DNA of 64,000 nucleotides from Gordoniibacillus kamchatkensis (lineage in GTDB: Bacteria; Bacillota; Bacilli; Paenibacillales; NBRC-103111), in assembly GCF_000829455.1 (NCBI RefSeq), contig NZ_JXAK01000002.1, forward strand, positions 168,900 to 232,899, written 5' to 3'. Every line of letters starts with the position of its first letter. The stretch's first letter is position 1. Below are positions 45,207 to 52,736 of this stretch, piece by piece. Position numbers and translations under genes: made by a program. The notes under the pieces were generated by a model. It was not told the DNA's origin. It did not search any database and worked only from the letters and a program-made list of their open reading frames with translations.

Positions 45207-46761
45207 ATGAAGCGAGTCCCACACCTGGTCCGCATCTGCCGTCTCGCTTCTTGTTGCCGGCACGATACTCGCGGCCGCAGGGTGCGCCAGCAACGGCAGC
45301 AGCGGGAGCTCTGGCGCCGCAGCAGGCACTGACGCCAAAACGGCGCCGGGCGCAGCGAGCGCACCCGCCAAGCCGGTCAAGCTCGACATTATCGAGAACG
45401 CCAACGGCCTGCCTTCGCCGGACAAAGACTTCATCAAGCAAGAGCTCGATAAAGCGCTGAATACCGATATTAATCTGACCGCCTATGCCGCCGCCGACGA
45501 CTACAAAAATCAATTGAACGTCCGCGTCGCCTCCGGCAATTTCCCCGATCTGTTCGGCGTCGACAAGGCGCAGCTGAAGCAGTTCGGGGAGCAAGGCTTG
45601 CTGCTGGATCTGACACCGTATTTGGATAAGGAATTAAAGCAGGTGAAGGAATTTATAGGGGCCGACAGCTTGAAGAAGGGGACGGTCAACGGGAAAATTT
45701 ACGCTATCGCCAAGGCGCCGCAAATCCCTTACAACACGTACTGGGTGCGCAAAGACTGGCTCGATAAGCTGAACCTGCAGCCGCCAACGACGTTCGACGA
45801 ATTGCTGAACGTATCCAAGGCTTTTGCCGAGCAGGACCCCGACGGCAACGGCAAAAAGGATACGTTCGGCCTCACCGGCGGCAAGCTGGCGGCGTTCGCC
45901 CCGATCTTCGGCGGCTTCGGCGTCGGCAATCCGGGCGAGTTTTACATCAAGGACGGCAAAATCGTCAATTCCCTCTACGATCCGGGAATGAAGGATGCCT
46001 TGGCGTACATCGCCAAGTTTATCGCCAGCGGTTCGGTCGATCCCGAGCTTATGGCCAACAACGGGCTGCAGCATCAGGAAAAGGCGATCAAAGGGCAAGC
46101 AGGAATTATATGGATCGATTGGCCGAATTTGACGAAGGACCAATTCGTGGAGCAGATCAAGAAAGTGAATCCGAATGCGAATTGGCTGCAATTGGCCCCG
46201 CCTAAAGGACCTGTCGCCCAAAACGACGGTTCGTGGGATATCGGCACCGCGCCCGGTCTGTTCGTCATTCCGAAATCTTTGGAGAAAGATAAAGCGAAGC
46301 TGCAAAAAGTGTTTGATCTGCTGAATTACGTCTCTGCCACGGAAGGGTCCCGTCTCGTCCAATTCGGCGTCAAAGGGCGGCATTACAACCTCGAGGGCGA
46401 CAAAGTCGTTCCGACGGACCTGATGGGCAAGGAAGCCGGCTACACGTGGCTGTACCAGTTCACCGGCCGCCCCGAGCAAGCTTATCTGTCCGTCAAATTC
46501 GCGCCGCAAAGCAAATATATCGAGTTCGCTAACAAGCAGCCGCGCATTCAGGCGCTGAACGGCTTCCTCACTTATCCGGAAGGCTTCAACGCCGCGGATG
46601 CGAACCGCTTCATCGAAGAAGAGATGACCAAATTCGTCTATAACAAGCGGCCGCTCGGCGAATACGACGCGTTCCTCAAAAGGCTGGAATCGTCGATGAA
46701 CTACAAAGTATTTTTGGATTCCGCCGTTAAGCAGCTCCAGGCGCTGGGTTACGGCAAATAA
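45207..46761 (+). pseudogene. LplA-like solute-binding lipoprotein (cluster D), frameshifted in the signal peptide
   Basis: About 517 residues, ATG after AAAGAAGGGG. The first frame reads MKRVPH; one extra base or two missing at 45224-45228 shifts into SASAVSLLVAGTILAAAG with C, a proper lipobox (AAGC). Then a Ser/Gly/Ala linker and a long binding domain (KLDIIENANGLPSPDKDFIK, TTFDELLNVSKAFAEQDPDG with a calcium-like DPDGNGKKD loop). The length of about 500 residues is typical of LplA/YtcQ proteins that work with LplB and LplC. Confidence 0.87.
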
Positions 46762-46798
46762 TAGCGGCGGGAAGCGCCGCAGAAAGGAGCCGGTCTGC

Positions 46799-47635
46799 AT
46801 GAGCTCTGCAGCTCTCGATATTCGTTCGCTGACGCAGCAATTCCATGAGCAAGGTTATCTAATCGTGAGAAACATGCTTTCGGCAGAGAAGGTAGCGGAA
46901 GTCAATCAAGCGGTCGATCGCATTTTGGAGGAGGAGCCGGAGTCGCTCTCATACAATATTTACAACAGTGTGGAGCGGGACCCCGCCATCCTGTCCCTGA
47001 TCGATCATCCCGAGCTGCTGCCGCTGATGGTCAATTTGCTCGGCCACAACATTCAGCTGCACATCTCGCATTTGACCGTGCGCAAGCCGAATCCGGACAA
47101 TGCGAAGACGGCCACCAGCAGCTTCATCAATTGGCATCAGGACGGCCCTCATCCGGAATTCCCCGCGATCGGCGGATTGACGGCTACGTACTACATCAAA
47201 ATCTGCTACATCCTGAGCGATATGTCCGAGCCGAACCGGGGCAACACCAAAGTCATTCCCGGCAGCCATTTGATCCCGGATTTCAAGCCGGTTCAGACCG
47301 ATGTGGACGTCCCCTTGGAGGGAGAAGTGCAAATTTGCGGCAAACCCGGCGACGTGTTCATTTTCGGCCAAAACTTGTGGCACGCCGGGGCGCCGAACCG
47401 CTCGCAGTTCACGAGGCGGCAGCTGTTCATCGGGTATAGCCCGATTTGGATGCGGCCGATCGACTACCATCAGGCTTCGCCGGCGCTGTTGGCCGGGGCG
47501 GACCCTGTCCGGCGGCAGCTGCTCGGGGACATTAGCCCGAATCGCTTCAAATATTACGTGCCCGACGACGACATGGTGCCGCTGAAGGCGATGCGGCTCT
47601 CCGCGCAGGAAGGCGACAATCCGTACCGGTCGTAA
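46799..47635 (+). CDS. phytanoyl-CoA dioxygenase (PhyH) family protein (1)
   Basis: 278 residues starting MSSAALDIRSLTQQFHEQGY, AAAGGAG upstream, 37 bases after the binding-protein stop. A non-heme iron and 2-oxoglutarate-dependent double-stranded beta-helix: NWHQDGPH (HxD ligands), GNTKVIPGSHL and the distal histidine in NLWHAGAPN with the following RRQLFI arginine for 2-oxoglutarate. Such enzymes hydroxylate small substrates. Placement after an Lpl-type importer suggests that it works on the imported compound or a derived one, which is inference. Confidence 0.88.
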   Translation: MSSAALDIRSLTQQFHEQGYLIVRNMLSAEKVAEVNQAVDRILEEEPESLSYNIYNSVERDPAILSLIDHPELLPLMVNLLGHNIQLHISHLTVRKPNPDNAKTATSSFINWHQDGPHPEFPAIGGLTATYYIKICYILSDMSEPNRGNTKVIPGSHLIPDFKPVQTDVDVPLEGEVQICGKPGDVFIFGQNLWHAGAPNRSQFTRRQLFIGYSPIWMRPIDYHQASPALLAGADPVRRQLLGDISPNRFKYYVPDDDMVPLKAMRLSAQEGDNPYRS

Positions 47636-47691
47636 GCGCGGCTTGGGGCAGGGATGATCAGCGATTGCATTGTGGAAGGGAGGGACCTTCT

Positions 47692-48454
47692 ATGATAACT
47701 GTGGGACGGACGTTCTCGAAGGCGGAGTACGAGGACCAAGGATTTTGCGGGCCTGTGCAGGGCTTAAGCCTGGCCGAGGCGGATGAGGCTTACGGCCGAT
47801 TTTCGAGACATTGGGACAGTCCAAGTACGAGCCGAAGGCGACCGGCGCCAATTTGTCCGCATGGCATCACCGGCACCGCTGGGCGTACGATCTTGCCACT
47901 CATCCGAGCATCGTCGAAGCGATGAAGCAAATATTGGGCGATGACCTCGTGCTGTGGGCGATGCATTTCTGGTACAAGGAGCCGGGCAATTCGAAGTTTA
48001 TACCGTGGCATCAAGATATCAACTATTGGCCGATGGAACCGGCGATCAACGCGACGGCTTGGGTAACGCTCGGCTTCTCCATCCAGGAGAACGGCTGTCT
48101 TAAGCTCATTCCGGGGACGCACCGGGAGAAGGTGGAGCACGTCTCGGTAGGGGATGCCAAAAGCGCTTTTGCTGAAGGGCTGTCGGAGGAACAGGTGGAT
48201 GAGTCGAAAGCGGTTTGATGGAGATGTCGCCGGGGCAGGCCGTCTTCTTCAACGAAGCGATTTTTCACGGTTCTGAGAGCAATAGATCCCATATTCCGCG
48301 CGTCGCTTTCTCCGTTCGCTACACGACGCCGGAAGTCAAATTCAAGATCGGCGAATGGGAAGGGGATAAAGAGAGAATCAAAACGTTCCTCGTCCATGGC
48401 AACGACGGCTTTCATTACAACGATGCGATTCGCGGAACGCCGCCCCGCGCGTGA
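47692..48454 (+). pseudogene. phytanoyl-CoA dioxygenase (PhyH) family protein (2), two frameshifts
   Basis: About 254 residues in three frames. Break 1 in the TTTT run 47800-47803 (one added T joins YGRF to FETLGQSKYEPKATGANLSA). Break 2 in the TTT run 48214-48216 (joins DESKAV to LMEMSPGQAVFFNE). HQDINYW carries the HxD pair, CLKLIPGTHRE is the family hallmark and FFNEAIFHGSESNRS carries the distal histidine. A second, divergent PhyH gene beside the first; the two share the fold but little sequence. Confidence 0.85.
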
Positions 48455-48501
48455 AGCGTTTCCGGCGGGCATGATTGGGTTAGCGAGATAGGAATCAAGG
48501 T

Positions 48502-48543
48502 GGCGGTCAAGAACGTTATTTTTCGTTCTGGGCCGCCGTTTTG
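48502..48543 (+). terminator. terminator after cluster D
   Basis: GGCGGTCAAGAACG pairs (with small mismatches) with CGTTCTGGGCCGCC, then GTTTTGC. Loop and right arm are almost the same as the terminator at 35774-35808. Confidence 0.65.
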
Positions 48544-48639
48544 CTTGTTGCGTGAGTGCTGCCAATGCTGGGACGTCTCCGCTTCGATAAACGCGGCTTG
48601 TCTGGAATGGCAGGCGCGAGAAGGGAGCGTTTATTGGAA

Positions 48640-48824
48640 GTGTTTCGCGGGAGGGGGGCGCTTGCAGGGGTGTGAAAAGCAATAACAGATGCAGATTTGT
48701 GGGTGGAGCGCCTCTGCGGCATCTGCAGTTGCTGTTGGAGCACTTGCAGCGGGTGTTTTGCGGAAAGGGGTGCTTGCAGTTGCGCGAAGAGCAATTACAG
48801 GCGCAGTTTTGCGGGTGGACCGCC
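48640..48824 (+). repeat. degenerate tandem repeat, two units
   Basis: Unit 1 (48640-48712) and unit 2 (48753-48824) begin GTGTTTYGCGG, share GCTTGCAG, then AGCAATWACAG and end GGGTGGASCGCC. About three quarters of the positions match. No gene is seen in 48455-49063, which is otherwise featureless apart from the terminator at its start. Confidence 0.55.
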
Positions 48825-49063
48825 ACATTTATTCAGCAGGGAAGGTTGATAGCGGTCATGCGCTTGTCTATACTAAATTATAGTTGAACAACAAGACGAA
48901 CGGCTCGGCAACATATTCCGTGCTCTGGACGCACCGGTGTCGGCGAGAGACGGTCCGGCGGCTTGCCGGTATGAGCTCGCGGCAAGCGAAATGGCGGCGC
49001 CGTTCTCCATGTCATTGGCGGCTGCGTCCACGCGCATCAATTCAATCTGGAAGGAGAGGGATT

Positions 49064-49507
49064 ATGGCAATATCGGATGAAGTTCAGGCGCTCTATCGGC
49101 AGCTATTGGAGGCGTGGAACAACCGCAGCGCGCGCGGCATGGCCGACTTGTTCGCAGAGGAGGGTGAGATGATCGGCTATGACGGGAGTCAAGCTTTTGG
49201 CCCAGATGAAATCTACTCGCATCTCCATCCCATTTTTGAGCACCATCCTACCGCTGCCTTTGTCAGCAAAGTGAAGCAGGTGCGCGTTCTAAGCGCCGAG
49301 ATTGCGGTTTTGCGGGCTGTTGCAGGAATGGTGCCGCCCGGAAAATCGGACATCAACCCGCAAGTCAACACGCATCACACTCTTGTTGCGACGAATAACG
49401 AGGGCACATGGCGTATTGAGCTGTTTCAGAATACCCCGGCTCAGTTTCACGGAAGGCCTGAGTTAGTCGAACAAATGACGGAAGAGTTAAGGGAGCTGAT
49501 TCGGTAG
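49064..49507 (+). CDS. SgcJ/EcaC-type SnoaL-like protein
   Basis: 147 residues starting MAISDEVQALYRQLLEAWNN, AAGGAGAGGG upstream. Single cone-shaped NTF2-like domain: RGMADLFAEEGEMIGYDGSQ, FGPDEIYSHLHPIFEHHPTA, NTHHTLVATNNEGTWRIELF and QNTPAQFHGRPE. This matches the SgcJ/EcaC group with unknown small-molecule role. The in-frame extension upstream has no ribosome site. Confidence 0.8.
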   Translation: MAISDEVQALYRQLLEAWNNRSARGMADLFAEEGEMIGYDGSQAFGPDEIYSHLHPIFEHHPTAAFVSKVKQVRVLSAEIAVLRAVAGMVPPGKSDINPQVNTHHTLVATNNEGTWRIELFQNTPAQFHGRPELVEQMTEELRELIR

Positions 49508-49545
49508 CTCCGGAGGCCTCGGCAGCCCGGAAGAGCCGGATGCCG

Positions 49546-50025
49546 CTATTCCAGAAAACGCTGTCTCAGCCCGGGCGCCGGCACCATGCACGCGTCGCTG
49601 CGCCCGAACCAGCGGTAGCGGCGCTTCGCGACGAACGAATAGACGGCGTCACGAAGCGGCCGCGGCACAGCGATGCCGGCGTACAGCAGCGGCCACGGCC
49701 CGCGCAGCTTGCGCACGAGGCGGAGCGCAGCAGTCGAGCGGGTATATGCGCAGCTGCTTTCGACGAGCACGAATGTGTCCATGCTGTCTGCCGGCAGCCC
49801 GAACCGGCGCAGCAGCGCTTGTCCGGCCGCCGACTGCAGCGGCGCGAAGAGGAGCCGGGCATGCGGATCGCGCGCATAGACGAAGCGCACGATAAAGCTG
49901 CACATCGGGCATACGCCGTCGAACAAAACGATCGCTTCGCCCCCCGGCTGCCGCGCAGTCGGCACGGGCCCATCCGCTGGCGCGCGGACAGGCCCGTTAT
50001 CCTGCTCGTTGACGGTGTTCGTCAT
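49546..50025 (-). CDS. DCC-family thiol-disulfide oxidoreductase (DUF393)
   Basis: 159 residues. After a variable head of about 30 residues comes IVLFDGVCPMCSFIVRFVYA, the DxVCPxC redox motif of the DCC family, followed by FAPLQSAAGQALLRRFGLPA and the C-terminal RDAVYSFVAKRRYRWFGR. All three DCC hallmarks are there. Cytoplasmic, thioredoxin-like, partner unknown. It is separated by 18 bases from the gene at 50044, which lies upstream on the same strand. Confidence 0.87.
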   Translation of the reverse strand: MTNTVNEQDNGPVRAPADGPVPTARQPGGEAIVLFDGVCPMCSFIVRFVYARDPHARLLFAPLQSAAGQALLRRFGLPADSMDTFVLVESSCAYTRSTAALRLVRKLRGPWPLLYAGIAVPRPLRDAVYSFVAKRRYRWFGRSDACMVPAPGLRQRFLE

Positions 50026-50043
50026 GGGGATCGCCCCCTTCGG

Positions 50044-50277
50044 CTATTCGATGCGGAACTCGCACTCTCCGCGCAAGTAGTATTCCCGCCGCTCGCCCGG
50101 ACCGAAGCGGATTTTGACCGAGTCCGGCGAATATTTCTCGATAATGCCGCCTGCATCGAGCAGCACGTAGCTGTCGTCGGCGGTGCGGCCCCAGACCGAC
50201 ACTTTGCGCTGCAGCAGAGCGGCGGCGAAAAGCTCCATGTCCGACGATAAGGTTTTGGAGGAGGACACTCCGATCAC
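50044..50277 (-). CDS. small conserved-looking hypothetical protein (77 residues)
   Basis: Starts at GTG; MIGVSSSKTLSSDMELFAAA then LLQRKVSVWGRTADDSYVLL and REYYLRGECEFRIE. Beta-strand-rich with no membrane span. No family recognised. Tight spacing to the DCC-family gene argues for a joint operon. The ribosome site is weak, so the start is uncertain. Confidence 0.5.
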   Translation of the reverse strand: MIGVSSSKTLSSDMELFAAALLQRKVSVWGRTADDSYVLLDAGGIIEKYSPDSVKIRFGPGERREYYLRGECEFRIE

Positions 50278-50403
50278 CTCGAATCCATGTTCGTATTTTA
50301 CGATTTCGACGTGCGCGGGGCAAATCCCTCCTTGTCACAATTAATTCATAATGATGGATATCTTCTACTTGAATTGGCAAAGGCAAGGGAAACTTTGCAT
50401 GGA

Positions 50404-50440
50404 GCATCCCCTAACCGGCAATCGGTTAGGGGATGCCTTT
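50404..50440. terminator. strong hairpin with T tail on the plus side
   Basis: GCATCCCCTAACCG pairs perfectly with CGGTTAGGGGATGC around a 5-base loop (50404-50417 with 50423-50436) and is followed by CTTTTGC. It reads as a plus-strand terminator although no plus-strand gene precedes it. TTGTCA and CATAAT further up (50334-50350) could start a short transcript that ends here. Confidence 0.6.
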
Positions 50441-50534
50441 TGCGCTTGGGGCCGGCTTGCCGCCGCCACGGCGCGCCATGAACCGCAGCCGCGGTTCCGG
50501 CAGTGAGCCTGCGGCGCCCGGCGTCATCGCCGGC

Positions 50535-51067
50535 CTAGCGCCGCGGGCGCCCGTAGCCGCGCCGCTTGCTGCTGTTGTAGCGCTTCCGGCCCGCGTTCTT
50601 TTTGCCGCGTCTGGGGTACGCCGCCGGAGCGCGGGCGCTGCCTGCATTTTTCGTCGCGGCTTTGCCGGCGAAGGAGCCGAACAGCAGCTTCAGCATAGGG
50701 GCCATTTGCTGGAAGCTGGACACCATTTTCTGCACTTGCCCATCGTTCCGATGATGCCGTCGATACCGCCCATTCTGTCGACAAACGATTTGATCTGGCC
50801 CAAGTTGAAGTTGCCGAGCAAGCTGCCGACTCCTCCAGCCCCGCCAGCCCCGCCTGCGCCGCCAGCCCCGCCGCCGGACACAGCCGGCAAATTGGCGCTG
50901 CCGCCCGGCCGGATCAGCTCGCCGTACGGATTGCCGCCGAGCCCGGGGTACTCGTCGCCGAAAAAGCCGCCCTGCGGGGCTCCGCCGGGCCCGCCGCCGA
51001 AGCTGCGCGGCTGGATGTCGTAAGGATAACTGCTGTTGCTATTTTCAGTCACAGGGAATTCACCCAT
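50535..51067 (-). pseudogene. YqfQ/VrrA-like glycine-rich protein, frameshifted
   Basis: About 177 residues starting MGEFPVTENSNSSYPYDIQP. A Gly/Pro-rich head, a run of GGA units at about 66-80, then FVDRMGGIDGIIGTMG and, after one added G at the GGG on the minus strand (50739-50741), QVQKMVSSFQQMAPMLKLLF then GSF, the core of YqfQ-like proteins. The tail is very basic (KKNAGRKRYNSSKRRGYGRP). The GGA run may vary in length between strains, as in the related VrrA locus. Function unknown, possibly spore- or cell-surface-related. Confidence 0.7.
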
Positions 51068-51412
51068 TTCCTTTTTTTCCTACATCCTATGTGGTAGGCA
51101 AATGGTTGGTATGGACGAATGCCCGGTGGAGCGGGCAAAAGAGGAGTGGAGTGTCACCATCGCCGGCGGCGGTGGGGAGAGGGTAGCCGATAATCGTATA
51201 TCTGGCCTGGCCTAGCGAAGGTGCTCCGACAAGCCAGGCTTGCCCTCTGGCAGAGTGATTGGCACACTTTCGTCAGCATGCCAGCCTCTGCTAACTGGAA
51301 AAGGCACCGTTAATGAGAAGATTATGAGCACGCGCAGAGAATTAACTGGAAACTCTGCCCTTAATGTTCCGTCTGCTCCCTGAAATCCGGTATAATGCTG
51401 ATATTTGCTGGA

Positions 51413-51723
51413 GGTTTTCCGTCTAAATAGACCGCGTATGGCTGGATGGGCAAAATTAACGGGAGGTTTTCCTGCTACCCGAGAAGGCGGAGGATGGGAA
51501 TGTGGGCTTTGGAGCTACAAGTTTTACTCGCTTCGTAAGCATCAGCCTTTGAACTCGTGTTCCAACCTCGCTTTTCGACTGGAACACGAGTGCGGGCGAA
51601 GCCGGAGACTCACATTCCCAATCCGCAGTGCAGCCCTACTTTCTCGGGCAGCCTAAGGTTTTCCGTCTAAATAGACCGCGTCTCGCCGAATTAGCGGGAT
51701 GTCTTCCTGCAAACCGAAAATAT
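51413..51723 (+). repeat. two direct repeat units flanking copy B of the structured element
   Basis: Units 51413-51486 and 51657-51723 both read GGTTTTCCGTCTAAATAGAC then CGCGT, then TTARCGGGA and TTTTCCTGC or CTTCCTGC. Together they bracket the element at 51487-51654, as if that element had been inserted into, or duplicated with, this repeat. Confidence 0.65.
51487..51654 (+). repeat. structured dispersed element, copy B
   Basis: 168 bases related to 42953-43105. CTCGTGTTCCA (51554-51564) pairs with TGGAACACGAG (51580-51590). In copy A the closing pair is C-G instead of A-T, so both sides changed together. The outer stem is longer here: GGGAATGTG (51496-51504) with CACATTCCC (51611-51619). 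The loop and an insert of about 15 bases differ between copies. Confidence 0.8.
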
Positions 51724-51959
51724 ACAGTACTAGAAAGTATCTCCACCGACACCCGGCGCCCTCATTGTAACGAAGGCGAGCATGCGCGGGAGTCCTCGCT
51801 GTACATAACTTACTGCTGCCCGCCAGCGGTTTACCTCGCTAACGCATAAAAATTTTACCGTTACGCAAAGGTAAAGGAAGGATTTTGCGCAAAAGGTGTC
51901 GAAACCATAGTACGATTCACAAATCTATCCTACGTAACGTCCGCAAGGAGTGAAGCAAA

Positions 51960-52250
51960 GTGCAGTTGAAAAAATTGAACGATAAAGCGATCGATCAGCT
52001 GTTCGAGGCCATTTTGACGCTTAAGGATTTGGAAGAGTGCTACGTGTTTTTCGACGACTTGTGCACGGTGAACGAGATTCAATCGTTGTCGCAGCGGCTG
52101 GAAGTTGCCCGCATGCTGCGCAAAGGCTACACATACAATCAGATTGAAGCGGAGACCGGCGCTTCGACGGCGACGATCTCGCGAGTGAAGCGCTGCCTGA
52201 ACTACGGCAACGACGGCTACGTCATGACGCTGGACCGACTCGGCCGCTGA
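51960..52250 (+). CDS. yerC: YerC/YecD-type TrpR-related DNA-binding protein
   Basis: 96 residues from a GTG with AAGGAG upstream. MQLKKLNDKAIDQLFEAILT, CTVNEIQSLSQRLEVARMLR, then the HTH with KGYTYNQIEAETGASTATIS and RVKRCLNYGNDGY. Length and sequence are those of the conserved Firmicute YerC family. A small cytoplasmic dimeric HTH protein; its operator targets are poorly known. Confidence 0.92.
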   Translation: MQLKKLNDKAIDQLFEAILTLKDLEECYVFFDDLCTVNEIQSLSQRLEVARMLRKGYTYNQIEAETGASTATISRVKRCLNYGNDGYVMTLDRLGR

Positions 52251-52328
52251 CGGCGAGACTCGCCTGAACGCCCGGCCGGGTTCCGATTGCCAGGCTGCGG
52301 CGTACAAGCAAGCTTACCTCAATCTGGA

Positions 52329-52357
52329 TTGATTTTCCACAGGCACTGCGTTATAAT
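52329..52357 (+). promoter_or_regulatory. sigma-A promoter of the bpsA leader
   Basis: TTGATT (52329-52334), exactly 17 bases, TATAAT (52352-52357). Predicted start of transcription near 52364. Confidence 0.7.
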
Positions 52358-52363
52358 CAAAAA

Positions 52364-52573
52364 TAACTTCATCAAACGGGGGATGTTTTGATGTCCGGAT
52401 TGGTTCTTAACTAATTGAATTTCATAAGGTTCGTTCCGTCTGCACGGCGATAACCCGCGTTTCATGCGGCTTATTTCTGTACATGCAATCGGAAGGACCG
52501 ATTAGTTAAGAACATCGGCCATCAACCGCATCGCATTGACTTTGTGCAGCCGTGCTCTTATGCGCGGCTTTTT
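52364..52573 (+). ncRNA. structured leader or small RNA with a 7-residue reading frame
   Basis: About 210 bases between the promoter and a terminator. Holds a minimal frame ATG to TAA at 52391-52414 (MSGLVLN) with GGGGGA seven bases upstream. The frame's end overlaps the left arm of a long rod: GTTCTTAACTAAT (52403-52415) pairs with ATTAGTTAAGAAC (52501-52513), then GGTTC with GGACC, TTCCG with CGGAA, TGCA with TGCA, and a CCGC/GCGG hairpin inside. The terminator is AGCCGTGC with GCGCGGCT and T5 (52548-52573). No known RNA family recognised. Could be an attenuator for bpsA or a separate RNA. Confidence 0.5.
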
Positions 52574-52674
52574 GTTGTTTTCTCCGCAAGTAAGGGGCTC
52601 CTCGCTCTTTTCCTGCGGCGAGACAACAACCGGCACGGGCAAAATGGGCTCGGCTCACGAGGTCAATCTCCCCG

Positions 52675-52720
52675 AAAAGGGCAGAAGATGGACTGTTATG
52701 TCCATGTTCTGCCCTTTTTT
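52675..52720. terminator. strong terminator just upstream of bpsA
   Basis: AAAAGGGCAGAAGATGGAC pairs with GTCCATGTTCTGCCCTTTTTT (52675-52693 with 52700-52720, one A-G or G-U type mismatch) around TGTTAT. It has A and T runs on both sides, so it can work both ways. It lies only 17 bases before the first possible bpsA start, which makes it a candidate switch. Confidence 0.75.
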
Positions 52721-52736
52721 GTTTCCCAAAAAATTG

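Larger units (their letters stand above)
51068..51959. other. large gene-free region filled with repeats
   Basis: About 890 bases. Contains degenerate GGAAA.CTC.CC.TTAAT-type units (about 51298 and 51347), two direct units (51413-51486, 51657-51723) and copy B of the structured element between them. A TATAAT-like box is at 51391-51396. No coding frame is credible. Confidence 0.6.

Noticed and set aside
45634..46800. 388-codon open frame on the minus strand
   Set aside because: Shadow of the LplA-like binding protein.
50277..50534. Small plus-strand frame from 50353 through the strong hairpin (MDIFYLNWQRQ)
   Set aside because: It reads through a perfect hairpin with no ribosome site; the hairpin is better explained as a terminator.
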